Positions 6,160 through 15,144 of a DNA stretch of 64,000 bases are shown piece by piece. The stretch lies in assembly GCF_003096655.1 (NCBI RefSeq), contig NZ_QEKQ01000002.1, forward strand, positions 1 through 64,000. The letters are read 5' to 3'. Position numbers and translations under genes: made by a program. Positions within the stretch are counted from its first letter, which is position 1; each line of letters starts with the position of its first letter. The notes under the pieces are model-generated. The model made no database searches. It saw only the letters and a program-made list of their open reading frames with translations, and had not been told where the DNA came from. This stretch comes from Tamilnaduibacter salinus (GTDB lineage: Bacteria > Pseudomonadota > Gammaproteobacteria > Pseudomonadales > Oleiphilaceae).

Positions 6160-7479
6160 TTGCGCCGTCACGAATTCATTGAAGAGTCCCGGAAACAGTG
6201 GAGTTCGGAATCGGCATTCGTTGCCTCCATGGCGGCCGCCGCCGTCGGCCTGGGGAACCTGTGGCGCTTTCCCTACATCATGGGCGAAAACGGCGGTGGC
6301 GCGTTTGTGGTGGCCTATCTGACCGCGCTCATCGTGGTGGTGATGCCGATCATGATTCTGGAGGTCGCCGCTGGTCGATTGTCAGAGGGCAGCACGGTCG
6401 GCACCTATCGCCAGGTGGGCCGCTTTGGCACCTTCTACGGCTGGTTTGTGGTGCTGGTGACGGTGGCGATCACCAGCTATTACCTGGTGATCACGGGGTG
6501 GACGCTGGGGTACGCGGTGGACTCGGTACGGGGTGAGCTGCGTGTCTTCGACGAGTTTACGAGCGGCTATAACTCGCTCTGGTTCTTCATCGCGACGACG
6601 GTGCTTGCTGCGATTGTTCTGGCGCGCGATGTTACGGCGATTGAGACGCTGTCCAAGCTGCTGATGCCGGCGCTGGTGGCGGTGGTGCTCTTTCTGGTGT
6701 TTCAGGCATCCCAGACGCCGGGGTGGGGCGAGGCGAAGGACTTTTTCTTTCAGGTGGACTGGTCGCGTCTGTGGAGCGGCCAGCTCTGGGGATTCGCGTT
6801 CGGCCAGGCGTTTTACACACTGGCCATTGGCCAGGGCTATCTGGTCACCTACGGCAGTTTCATTCCCCGGAAAACCCATCTGCCCCGCGCCTGCCTGACC
6901 GTTGCCGGTGTGGAAACCAGTATCGCGCTTCTCGCCGGCTGGATGATCTTCCCCTTTGTGTTCAGTTTTGGCCTGGAGCCGGGGCAGGGCTCGGCGCTGG
7001 CCTTCGAGACGCTGCCCCGGGTCTTCGATCAGCTTCCGGGCGGCGGCTGGCTGGCAGCCCTGTTTTTCGGCCTGTTCTTTGCCGCGGCCTTTACCTCATC
7101 ACTGGCTGGTCTGAAAGTCGTGACTGCCGCGGTGGCAGAGGAATTCCGGCTGCGTAATGGCACGGCCGTGGCCATTGTGACCGGCGTGATGCTGGTGCTG
7201 GGAACGGCATCGGCGCTGAGCTTCACACCCCTGGAATGGCGAATTGCGGGCGAGCCGGTACTGGACGTGATCGACCGTGTGGCCGGTGGTGATGTCATCA
7301 TTTTCTCAGGGGTGACGGGCGCGGCGTTACTGTGTTGGTTCATTCCGCCACACCGGATTCGAACGGTCCTCGGCACGGCCAATCGGTGGTGGGAGTGGCG
7401 GGTGTACCTGGTGGGTCGGTACCTGCCGGTGCTGGTGGTGGTGTGGGCGTTGATCGTCTTCGCCCGAAACCAGATATAG
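6160..7479 (+). CDS. Sodium-dependent transporter, SLC6/NSS family
   Basis: A 439-residue inner-membrane protein with the neurotransmitter:sodium symporter signature GLGNLWRFPY (about residues 30-39) followed by NGGGAFVVAYL, and 11-12 hydrophobic segments. Bacterial members import amino acids or related solutes with Na+; the substrate is not readable. The start is a TTG at 6160 with GAAGGAAG about 9 bases upstream; no ATG precedes the conserved SMAAAAVGLG segment. Parts of this gene and its 3' flank recur at 11539-12120 as a damaged second copy about 5% diverged. Confidence 0.9.
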   Translation: MRRHEFIEESRKQWSSESAFVASMAAAAVGLGNLWRFPYIMGENGGGAFVVAYLTALIVVVMPIMILEVAAGRLSEGSTVGTYRQVGRFGTFYGWFVVLVTVAITSYYLVITGWTLGYAVDSVRGELRVFDEFTSGYNSLWFFIATTVLAAIVLARDVTAIETLSKLLMPALVAVVLFLVFQASQTPGWGEAKDFFFQVDWSRLWSGQLWGFAFGQAFYTLAIGQGYLVTYGSFIPRKTHLPRACLTVAGVETSIALLAGWMIFPFVFSFGLEPGQGSALAFETLPRVFDQLPGGGWLAALFFGLFFAAAFTSSLAGLKVVTAAVAEEFRLRNGTAVAIVTGVMLVLGTASALSFTPLEWRIAGEPVLDVIDRVAGGDVIIFSGVTGAALLCWFIPPHRIRTVLGTANRWWEWRVYLVGRYLPVLVVVWALIVFARNQI

Positions 7480-7676
7480 TGGCCGGTGTGATCCGAAACC
7501 TCAGCTTGCCGGAGTCAGTGACCCTGCATCCGGAAACGGCAGTCCATTGGTAAAGAGCTGATGACTTAAACGCGGCATCTACGTTGACAGACACTGTTCG
7601 GGAGCAGTTACCGGAGTGTGGCAGCGACGGGTGGTTGGTATGCTCTGTTGAAACCCCTGACGTGGAAGGCACGACC

Positions 7677-7766
7677 ATGAGCACACCATCGAGCCGTACC
7701 CGAGAGGCGGAAACCGTCGCCGACGATCCACGCTGGGCCGCGGTGCGGACCCGCGACCCGGAGGCC
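7677..7766 (+). pseudogene. 5' fragment of ada, cut by an insertion
   Basis: From ATG 7677 to 7766 the sequence follows the first 30 codons of the intact ada at 12030 (MSTPSS, TREAETVADDPRWAAV, TRDPEA) with a few substitutions, then breaks off abruptly at GAGGCC and runs into unrelated DNA. All functional parts (zinc site, HTH, methyltransferase) are lost. The 195 bases upstream also match the ada upstream region. Confidence 0.85.
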
Positions 7767-8024
<258 letters not shown>

Positions 8025-8036
8025 TAATCGCCCAAT

Positions 8037-8068
8037 GAGGGCGGGCAAGGATTGGAGCGCCCGCCCTC
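8037..8068. terminator. GC-rich hairpin, likely relic katG terminator
   Basis: A perfect 10-base stem GAGGGCGGGC (8037-8046) and GCCCGCCCTC (8059-8068) with a 12-base loop lies 13 bases after the katG remnant and 40 bases beyond the stop of the convergent gene at 8108. No T-run follows on either strand. Confidence 0.4.
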
Positions 8069-8107
8069 GATAACGCCAAAGCAGCGATGGCGTTTCAGCC
8101 TATCGTT

Positions 8108-8539
8108 CTAGAACTTAAAAACAACCTTCACGTTTCCATCGACATGTTTCTCGTCCACATATCCGATTGTATTGGGATTATCGGATACGAGCTCCTTGAC
8201 AGCCGCCGCATCGGAAACCGACTTCGGCGGGCTCCCCTTGCCGGTAAACATCTTTTCAGACCAGAAGGACTTCAGTTGGCTGGGACTTTTACCGAGTACG
8301 CTCTCTGAGAAACCCTTCCGTATATCGCTACCCTCAGCCTGATCGACGGGAATAGCCTCGCTACCATCTGGAAACGAGCTTGCCTTGCCGAGAAAGATGG
8401 CAGCCACCTGATCTTGGTTCAGTTTCGCCGAGTTGGATGGGTGAACAATGACCGCATTTTCAGCCAATGCACTGACACTGAAAAGCAGCAGAGTCGACGT
8501 CAAAAAGGCGAATCCGAGTTGTTTCACGTGACCTCTCAT
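8108..8539 (-). CDS. Small phosphate-type periplasmic binding protein
   Basis: A 143-residue protein with a signal peptide (LGFAFLTSTLLLFSVSALAE, cleavage near residue 26) and a single PBP2-like domain: NQDQVAAIFLGKASSFPDG, IPVDQAEGSDIRKGFSESVLGKSPSQLKSFWSEKMFTG and a C-terminal NPNTIGYVDEKHV. These match short PstS-like proteins annotated as phosphate ABC transporter binding proteins, about half the length of a full PstS. It follows a porin and a chemoreceptor on the same strand and may be part of a sensing or uptake set. GGAGAG precedes the ATG. Confidence 0.75.
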   Translation of the reverse strand: MRGHVKQLGFAFLTSTLLLFSVSALAENAVIVHPSNSAKLNQDQVAAIFLGKASSFPDGSEAIPVDQAEGSDIRKGFSESVLGKSPSQLKSFWSEKMFTGKGSPPKSVSDAAAVKELVSDNPNTIGYVDEKHVDGNVKVVFKF

Positions 8540-8551
8540 AGCTAACTCTCC

Positions 8552-9694
8552 TTAAAAAACCGTGTCTATCGTGAAGGCGACAAGACGCCCTTCATTGCTC
8601 ACGCTGTCGTCGAGAACATCCTCTTCCTCAGTCTGGGTAACGTCGAGCTTGAAAGCAGTCCCGGGCGCGAAATCGTAACGCACCCCGACCGTGACGGCGC
8701 TATTGTCATTACTCGCAACCAACTGTTGCGCGGCTCCCTGCACCACAGCAGGTTGGCCATCCACAAATGAGAGATCTGGATCATCTGTTTGCTCTTCATA
8801 GGTCACATGAAGGGTAAAATCACTGATTCGCCGGCCGATTGTCGCGTACCAGCCCTCATCCTCGGAAGTGGTTGATTGCTCATCCACCAGCAGCTCTGTG
8901 TACTCTGAGATAAAGAGCCAGTTGGCATAATCGATTTCTGCCGCAACGCCCCAGAACTCACCGACCTCGTCTTCCGCCCTCAACACTTCTGCAACATCAT
9001 TAGGCAATCCGCTTAACACGGTAGTCAATGCGGCAGGCGATGCAACATCAAAATCTGCGCGATTGTACGATGCCCTGAAGGTCAGCCAGTCTCGGTCGAG
9101 GGTGAGATTCACACCCGTAAACTTGGTCAGGTCAAGGTCCACTTCTTCGCCCAGCAACACGGTTTCATCCTGAAGCCGGCCATAGTAGGCCTGTACCGTC
9201 GCATTCCACCCTGCGACCCGGGTGTTATAAACGGCGTCAACACCCTCTACCGTGTCAAAAATGAATCGATAGACCTGCCTTGGAGGAGCGACCCAGGGGT
9301 AGGCGTAACCGACATCAAGAGAATCCGAGTATCGAAAGAACGGAGACCGCAGTCGTCCTACCCTGAGGTCAAGGTTCCGATTCGCTTCATAAGTCAGATA
9401 AGCCCACTCGGCCTCCATGTTGTAGTCATCGTTTCCGGATGCCAGTAACTGGCCTGTCACCGTTACATCCTTGTTAACCTCTGCAGTAGCCTGTAGGGCA
9501 ATCTTCGTAACAGGCTTCATTGTGAAGTTGTCATCAAACCCCTGGTAACTTTCTGAGGCAGCGCTGTCATCGGCTTCAAACTGACCACCACCAAAGGAAG
9601 CAAACCCGTTTAAACGCAAATCCCCAGCCTGCGTGTTGGCGCAAACCAAAAGCGCTGAGGTAAGTGCTATCGATTTCCTGTTAATTGGGACCAT
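8552..9694 (-). CDS. Outer-membrane porin-like beta-barrel
   Basis: A 380-residue protein with a signal peptide (residues 1-23, ending NTQAG) and alternating strands typical of a 16-strand-type barrel: LRLNGFASFGGGQFE, KIALQATAEVNKDVTVTGQLLA, NLDLRVGRLRSPFFRYSDSLDVGYAYPWV, and a C-terminal VAFTIDTVF ending in the aromatic residue needed by the Bam complex. Acidic loops suit a saline habitat. It lies 13 bases upstream of the small binding-protein gene and is probably co-transcribed with it. GAGGAG precedes the ATG. Confidence 0.8.
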   Translation of the reverse strand: MVPINRKSIALTSALLVCANTQAGDLRLNGFASFGGGQFEADDSAASESYQGFDDNFTMKPVTKIALQATAEVNKDVTVTGQLLASGNDDYNMEAEWAYLTYEANRNLDLRVGRLRSPFFRYSDSLDVGYAYPWVAPPRQVYRFIFDTVEGVDAVYNTRVAGWNATVQAYYGRLQDETVLLGEEVDLDLTKFTGVNLTLDRDWLTFRASYNRADFDVASPAALTTVLSGLPNDVAEVLRAEDEVGEFWGVAAEIDYANWLFISEYTELLVDEQSTTSEDEGWYATIGRRISDFTLHVTYEEQTDDPDLSFVDGQPAVVQGAAQQLVASNDNSAVTVGVRYDFAPGTAFKLDVTQTEEEDVLDDSVSNEGRLVAFTIDTVF

Positions 9695-9764
9695 CTTCCA
9701 CTCCTCATTCGTTGATTGTTGTCACAACTCACTCCCCAACCCTCCTGGCAAAAAACACGTCGGA

Positions 9765-11378
9765 TCAGACTCTGAATTGGCCCGCAACAGCTTTTAGTTC
9801 CCGAGCCAGTACATCCAGCCGTTCCGAAACTCCTTTTAGCTCATCCGAGTCAGTCGCACCCTCTTTAGTTTGCTCGCGAATCTGATTAACCTGGTTGACC
9901 ATATCGCGCGACAGTGACTCCTGCTGTTCGGTTGCCGTCGCAATCTGCTGGTTCATGCTGGTTATCGTATCCACCAACCCCGTAATCGATTGAAGTGTCT
10001 CTCCGGCGTGGCCAACCTTGTCGACATTGCTCTGAACAACCTCGGTACTGTTCTGCATGTCCGCTACAGCCCTCTGGGCCACCTCCTGGAGATTCTTCAG
10101 GGTTTCAGTGATCTCTTCGGTTGAGTCCTGGGTTCTGGACGCAAGTGCCCTCACTTCATCAGCGACAACAGCAAAGCCGCGCCCCTGCTCACCGGCGCGG
10201 GCGGCTTCAATCGCAGCATTCAACGCAAGGAGGTTGGTCTGCTCTGCAATGCCTTTAATCACATCCAGAACGCCACTGACCTTATCAGTGTGCTGCTGAA
10301 CGTTGCCGACAACCTCGGCCGCCTCACCCAGTCTTTGCGACAGGGAGTTGATTCCAGATACTGTCTCGCCAACGACGCGATTACCCTGCTCCGCGTGCTG
10401 ATTGGCGTTACTTGCCGCGTTTGCTGCCTCGGCGGCGCTCTCTGCAATCTCGGCGACACTACGGCTCATCTCCTCCATCGCTTGCTGGGACTGAGCCGCA
10501 TATTCATCCTGCTGGCCGAGGCTTTTCTGCATACGCCCGGACAGGTTATGAACCGTCTCAGATAGTTCCGCAAGCGGTACAGCCGACTCAACGAGCTGCC
10601 GGATAACCTGCTGTAACTTCTCTACAAAACTGTTGAACCAATACACGAGATCACCAACTTCATCCTGCGAGTTGGTGCTGATTCGAATGGTCAGGTCGCC
10701 GTCGGTTTGCGCCATGGTTCTCAGCCGGTCGACCACTTCATCCATGCTCTTGCTGATGACACGGCTTATTGGAATAGCGACCGCGAGCAACGCGCCCAGG
10801 GTGACCACCGCCGCCAGGATGCCAACATTGGCAATGTTTGCCGCTTCCTGGTTGGCATTATCGAAGGCTGCCTTGAATTTACCCCTCTGATCCTCATAAA
10901 AACCGTCGAGCCTTGTGTCCAGTTGCTTGATCATGGACGACATCTTATCGGCGCGTTCCCCAACTTTTGAAAAGTCGGCACTCCCTTCCACCATATCCTT
11001 GGATAAAGAGGAGGCGAGCGAATAATACGCGTCGAAGTCTTTCAATATGTCCTCGATCTCACGACGAGTGGCATCATCCTGAACATTCACGTCCTTAAAA
11101 TCAGAGCGGAATGCCTCAGCGAGAGTGTTTGCTTGTGTCAGCTTTTCAGCCTCTCCCGCAGAAACCGCGCTGCTCAGCGTGTTCTTGATCTTATCCAGCC
11201 GAACGCGATTCGATTCCGCCGTCAGCATCAGAGGAAACTGCTGGTCTTGCGCAACGTCCAACTTCTCAACAGCATCATTGACCGCCATGACACTGAACAT
11301 CACATAAAATATGAACCCGGCAGCGCCAACCAACGGGATCAGCAGTATCTTGCGCGTAATGGATAGTTTTCTGATCAA
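9765..11378 (-). CDS. Methyl-accepting chemotaxis protein
   Basis: A 537-residue chemoreceptor: TM1 about residues 11-33, a helical periplasmic sensor to about 185, TM2 ([22 protein letters not shown]), a HAMP domain, and a long cytoplasmic coiled coil. The hairpin tip [35 protein letters not shown] binds CheA/CheW. The start is a TTG at 11378 with AGGAG upstream (the nearby ATG is out of frame). It heads a three-gene set with the porin and binding protein, suggesting it senses the same ligand; the ligand itself is a guess. Confidence 0.92.
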   Translation of the reverse strand: MIRKLSITRKILLIPLVGAAGFIFYVMFSVMAVNDAVEKLDVAQDQQFPLMLTAESNRVRLDKIKNTLSSAVSAGEAEKLTQANTLAEAFRSDFKDVNVQDDATRREIEDILKDFDAYYSLASSLSKDMVEGSADFSKVGERADKMSSMIKQLDTRLDGFYEDQRGKFKAAFDNANQEAANIANVGILAAVVTLGALLAVAIPISRVISKSMDEVVDRLRTMAQTDGDLTIRISTNSQDEVGDLVYWFNSFVEKLQQVIRQLVESAVPLAELSETVHNLSGRMQKSLGQQDEYAAQSQQAMEEMSRSVAEIAESAAEAANAASNANQHAEQGNRVVGETVSGINSLSQRLGEAAEVVGNVQQHTDKVSGVLDVIKGIAEQTNLLALNAAIEAARAGEQGRGFAVVADEVRALASRTQDSTEEITETLKNLQEVAQRAVADMQNSTEVVQSNVDKVGHAGETLQSITGLVDTITSMNQQIATATEQQESLSRDMVNQVNQIREQTKEGATDSDELKGVSERLDVLARELKAVAGQFRV

Positions 11379-11538
11379 GAAACCATACTCCTAAATCACG
11401 GTCCGGCACTAAAGGCGGACGGGCTACACTGACTTAATCGTCATAAAAAACTTTGAAAAACTAACCTTAACTTGAGATTAGCTTCGGCTTTTTGTACGTC
11501 AAGCCGCTTTCAGGTCTAGAGTATCGGGGGTTTGCCAG

Positions 11539-11832
11539 ACCGTGCTCATCGTGGTGATGCCGATCATGATTCTGGAGGTCGCCGCTGGTCGGTTGTCCGA
11601 AGGAAGCACGGTGGCCACCTATCGTCAGGTGGGCCGCTTTGGCACCTTCTATGGCTGGTTTTTGGTGCTGGTGACGGTGGCGGTCACCAGCTATTTTCCG
11701 CCACACCGGATTCGAACGGTTCTCGGCACCGCCAATCGGTGGTGGGAGTGGCGGGTGTATCTGGTGGGCCGGTACCTGCCGGTGCTGGTGGTGGTGTGGG
11801 CGTTGATTGTCTTTGCCCGAAACCAGATATAG
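11539..11832 (+). pseudogene. Internally deleted copy of the SLC6-type symporter
   Basis: A 96-codon open frame (from ATG 11542) keeps LEVAAGRLSEGS, TYRQVGRFGTFYGW and TSY, then jumps to the C-terminal FPPHRIRTVLGTANRWWEW and ends FARNQI as in the full gene at 6160. Around 290 central codons and the whole N-terminus, including the Na+ and substrate sites, are gone. The junction is in frame but the product could not transport. Confidence 0.88.
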
Positions 11833-12120
11833 TGGCCGGTGTGATCCGAAACCTCAGCTTGCCGGAGTCAGTGACCCTGCATCCGGAAACGGCAGTCCAT
11901 CGGTAAAGAGCTGATGACTTAAACGCGACATCCACGTTGATAGACACTGTTTGGGAGCAGTTACCGGAGTGTGGCAGCGAGGGGCGGTTGGTATGCTCTG
12001 TTGAAACCCCTGAGGTGGAAGGTACGACCATGAGCACACCATCGAGCAGCACCCGAGAGGCGGAAACCGTCGCCGACGATCCACGCTGGGCCGCCGTACT
12101 GACCCGCGACCCGGAGGCCG
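11539..12120 (+). repeat. Second copy of the symporter-ada segment
   Basis: 11539-11693 matches 6327-6478 inside the symporter gene, and 11694-12120 matches 7347-7766 (symporter 3' end, intergenic region, ada start). By eye the shared 3' part differs at roughly 16 of 285 positions. The two copies flank the 3.8-kb scar and receptor-porin segment. The symporter is whole only in copy 1, ada only in copy 2. Confidence 0.9.
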
Positions 12121-13115
12121 ACGGCCGTTTCTTCTATGCGGTCATCACCACCGGTGTGTACTGCCGGCCGTCGTGCCCGACACGACCGGCCAGGCCGGAG
12201 AATGTGCGTTTTCACGCCACCCGTGAGAGTGCCGAGCAGGCGGGCTTTCGCCCCTGTCAGCGCTGTCGTCCGGATGCGCCGTCGCTTGCGGAGCGGCGGG
12301 CGTCGGCGGTCGCCGCGGCGTGTCGGGCCATCGAAGCGTCGGACACCATGCCCGGCGTCAGTGCGCTCGCGCGGGAGGCTGGCATGAGCAGCTCGCACTT
12401 TCATCGTGTTTTCCGCGAGGTTACCGGCCTGACCCCGAGGCAATACGGCGCCGCCCACCGCGACCGCCGGCTTCGGGAAGTGCTCCGGCGCGCGGGGAGT
12501 ATCACGGACGCCATTTTCGACTCCGGCTTCAACGCGGTCAGCCGGTTCTATGAGCGCGCCGATCAGGCCCTGGGGATGGCGCCGAAGAGCTACCGCGATG
12601 GTGGCGCCAACGAAACCATACGCTTCGCCGTGGGCGAATGCTCGCTCGGGGCCATCCTGGTGGCGTCCAGCGAGCGTGGCGTCTGTGCGATTCTGCTGGG
12701 GGACGACCCGGATGCCCTGGCGCGGGAGCTTCAGGACCAGTTCCCCAACGCCACACTGACCGGCGGCGACGCGGCCTTCGAGTCTCAGGTGGCGGCGGTG
12801 GTGGGATTTGTCGATTCGCCCCAGATCGGGCTCGATCTGCCGCTCGACATACGCGGTACGGCCTTCCAGCAGCGGGTCTGGCAGGCCCTGCGCCGCATTC
12901 CCGCCGGGGAGACGGCGAGTTACAGCGAGATCGCGCAGCGCATCGGTTCGCCAAAGTCCGTGCGGGCCGTCGCCCGGGCCTGTGCCAGCAACCGCCTGGC
13001 GGTGGCGATCCCCTGCCATCGTGTGGTGCGCAAGGATGCCGGGCTCTCCGGTTACCGTTGGGGTGTCGAGCGGAAGCGTGCGTTGCTCGAACGGGAAGCG
13101 CGATCCACCCAATAG
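12030..13115 (+). CDS. ada: Ada: methylated-DNA repair protein and transcription activator
   Basis: A 361-residue bifunctional protein. The N-terminal zinc domain has Cys45, Cys49 (GVYCRPSCPTRP) and CQRC further on, where methyl phosphotriesters are accepted. A central AraC-type HTH follows (VSALAREAGMSSSHFHRVFREVTGLTP). The C-terminal O6-methylguanine methyltransferase has the active PCHRVV cysteine. It repairs alkylated DNA and activates its own regulon. ATG 12030 is chosen because the damaged copy at 7677 conserves it; the frame is open from 11937. It converges on the kinase gene at 13126. Confidence 0.95.
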   Translation: MSTPSSSTREAETVADDPRWAAVLTRDPEADGRFFYAVITTGVYCRPSCPTRPARPENVRFHATRESAEQAGFRPCQRCRPDAPSLAERRASAVAAACRAIEASDTMPGVSALAREAGMSSSHFHRVFREVTGLTPRQYGAAHRDRRLREVLRRAGSITDAIFDSGFNAVSRFYERADQALGMAPKSYRDGGANETIRFAVGECSLGAILVASSERGVCAILLGDDPDALARELQDQFPNATLTGGDAAFESQVAAVVGFVDSPQIGLDLPLDIRGTAFQQRVWQALRRIPAGETASYSEIAQRIGSPKSVRAVARACASNRLAVAIPCHRVVRKDAGLSGYRWGVERKRALLEREARSTQ

Positions 13116-13125
13116 GCCAGGATGG

Positions 13126-14082
13126 TCACATCGAAAGGGGTGTCACCCGGACCTTGTCGCGCAGCCGGTCCACTGTTTTTTGGTCGAATAACTCCGTTCC
13201 CGGCTGCATGACCGTCGCGGCACTGCACGCCATGCCCTCACGCAGGGCGTCTTCGTCGGAAGCGCCCTGTGCGATTCGTCCCGCCAAACCGGCCACCATG
13301 GAGTCACCCGCACCGACGGTGGAGACAACCGGCACCGACGGCGCATCGCCTTTCAGGACGCCGGAGGCGGTGACCAGCAACGCGCCTTCGGCTCCCATGG
13401 AGACACAGACCTTGCCCACGCCGCATTCGAGCAGCCGACGGGCTTCCCGGACGACATCGGATTGACGGGGCAGCGATTGGCCCGCGAGCACCTCCAGCTC
13501 GTACCGGTTAGGTTTGATGAGGAAGGGGCCGGCATCGATCGCGTGTCGCAGTGGCTTGTCATGGGAGTCGATCACCGCAAGGCCTCCGGCGGCATGAATC
13601 CGGCGCACGACGTCGGCGAAGAGATCCTGTGGCAGGTCCCTTTGCAGAGAGCCGCACAGGATGCCGAGCCCGCCCTGACAGTGGGTCAGGAATGGCTCGA
13701 GCAATCGCTCCCGTTGGTCCGCCGCAACGTGGGGACCGACGCCGCTGACCTCGTACTGGGCGCCCGAGACGCTCTCGAGGATGGCGCTGTTGATCCGTGT
13801 TTCACCGTCGACTTCCTGATAGGTGACGTCACCCAGCTCCGTGTCGAGCTGCTGTTTCAGGGCGCGCCCGATGCCGCCGGCGATCACACAGAATGTCCGG
13901 GCGTCCACGGCCAGTCGTTTGAGGCCGCGACTGACGTTGATGCCACTTCCGCCGGGGTCGAAGCGCGAACGGTGGGCGCGGACTTTCTGGTCGGCGATCA
14001 GTTGGGGGATGTCATAGGTGACATCCACTGCCGGGTTCAGGCTCAACACGGCGACGGGGTGGTGCGCGAGCGCATCGGCCAT
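13126..14082 (-). CDS. PfkB-family hexose-phosphate kinase (1-phosphofructokinase type)
   Basis: A 318-residue ribokinase-fold kinase. LNPAVDVTYDI at the start, DPGGSGINVSRGLKRL (PfkB signature 1) and VSTVGAGDSMVAGLAG (signature 2, with the catalytic Asp) place it with 1-phosphofructokinase/tagatose-6-phosphate kinase-like members. KPNRYELEVLAG is also typical. No PTS genes adjoin, so the substrate is uncertain. Start ATG 14082 has GAGGAG six bases upstream; a TTG three bases earlier is too close to that site. Confidence 0.88.
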   Translation of the reverse strand: MADALAHHPVAVLSLNPAVDVTYDIPQLIADQKVRAHRSRFDPGGSGINVSRGLKRLAVDARTFCVIAGGIGRALKQQLDTELGDVTYQEVDGETRINSAILESVSGAQYEVSGVGPHVAADQRERLLEPFLTHCQGGLGILCGSLQRDLPQDLFADVVRRIHAAGGLAVIDSHDKPLRHAIDAGPFLIKPNRYELEVLAGQSLPRQSDVVREARRLLECGVGKVCVSMGAEGALLVTASGVLKGDAPSVPVVSTVGAGDSMVAGLAGRIAQGASDEDALREGMACSAATVMQPGTELFDQKTVDRLRDKVRVTPLSM

Positions 14083-14123
14083 CAAAGACTCCTCGGGACA
14101 GACGGCGAACAGCCAGGGTATAC

Positions 14124-14160
14124 CTTGGTCATATTATCGGGGCGGGCGGATTCGACCAAG
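14124..14160. promoter_or_regulatory. Inverted repeat between divergent kinase and deaminase genes
   Basis: CTTGGTC (14124-14130) and GACCAAG (14154-14160) form a perfect 7-base inverted repeat with an AT-rich CATATTATC between them, in the 177-base gap between two divergent genes. It could be an operator for either; no cognate regulator is visible. Confidence 0.3.
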
Positions 14161-14259
14161 CGCCATGCCGCGGGCGCTTGGTTTTCAGGGAGACTCTGGC
14201 GAATCCCGCGGAGATCAGCGAGGATGTGGCGGAGCCGCTGTGAGATCCGAACGGACGCA

Positions 14260-14826
14260 ATGATGCCTCTGCTGAACGCCCATACCGACATCACTGAACA
14301 GGCGCTGAACGCCATCGCCCATATGCCGACCCGGAGTCTGCCCGTCCTGATGGATGATGACTTCGCCGGCCGCCTCACCGACGCGGAGGTCATGCGCATT
14401 GCCGTGCTGCTGGCCCGCAAGAGCTATGACGAGGGCGGCTGCCCGATTGGCGCGGTGATCGTGGACAATGCCACCCGGCGGATTGTTGGGAAAGGGCACA
14501 ACACGCTGGTGCAGGAGAGCCACCCCTACAATCATGGCGAAACGTCAGCGATTCGTGATGCCGGCCGGATTGATTTCAGCGCCACCACGCTCTACACCAG
14601 CCTCAGCCCCTGCGATGTCTGCGCCACACTGCTTTACATGCGCGGGTTCAGCCGGGTCGTGGTCGGGGACGTGACCACCGCCTCGGGTAATGAGGCCCTG
14701 CTGCGGGAGAAGGGCGTTGCGGTGGACATTCTGGAAGATCCGACGGGTATTGATCTTTACGCCCGCTTCCGCTTGGAGAAGCCGGATCAGGACCTGGAGG
14801 ACTGGAAGGGTCTGAGCGCGCTTTAA
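14260..14826 (+). CDS. Nucleoside/cytosine deaminase, yeast Fcy1-like
   Basis: A 188-residue cytidine deaminase-fold protein with zinc ligands His92 (HGE, catalytic Glu94), Cys118 and Cys121 (SPCDVC). The HGE form, LYTSLSPCDVC and the C-terminal QDLEDWKG segment resemble yeast cytosine deaminase Fcy1 (HGE, TTLSPCDMC, PQDWFEDIG) more than bacterial CodA or the tRNA deaminase TadA. It probably deaminates cytosine or a related base. Starts ATGATG at 14260; either ATG could be used. The gene stands alone, divergent from the PfkB-type kinase. Confidence 0.8.
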   Translation: MMPLLNAHTDITEQALNAIAHMPTRSLPVLMDDDFAGRLTDAEVMRIAVLLARKSYDEGGCPIGAVIVDNATRRIVGKGHNTLVQESHPYNHGETSAIRDAGRIDFSATTLYTSLSPCDVCATLLYMRGFSRVVVGDVTTASGNEALLREKGVAVDILEDPTGIDLYARFRLEKPDQDLEDWKGLSAL

Positions 14827-15144
14827 CGACCGGGATGTCGTTGAGGGGCGGATGCTGGACATGTTGGCGTTCCGAATGGTACTGGGTTCATTCTGATCTT
14901 CCTGGCGCTGTTCTGAGCCATCATCGCCGCGATTGAAGCCGCGCGCCGTGGCTGAGCGATTAACGAGTGGGACCGGACTCAAGGAGCGCGGCGAGTCGCT
15001 CCAGGCCGAGCCGGACGTTGTCGTCACAGTACCAGTGGAGTGGCAAGCAACAGCATCAGCCCCATGCCGATGATGTTCGTTGTCTATGAATGAAAGCGCC
15101 CGGTCGCGGTGTGAGTATGGTCACTATGGCAACAGCGGCCCCGA
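14827..15144. other. 318 bases with no recognisable gene
   Basis: No frame on either strand has a ribosome site plus coding character. A short hydrophobic run (reading GFILIFLALF near 14890 in one + frame) followed by a stop may be a decayed membrane gene, but it is too short to claim. Confidence 0.4.

Noticed and set aside
11961-13112. A 383-codon open frame on the - strand
   Set aside because: Antisense to ada, which has all its zinc, HTH and PCHRVV motifs.
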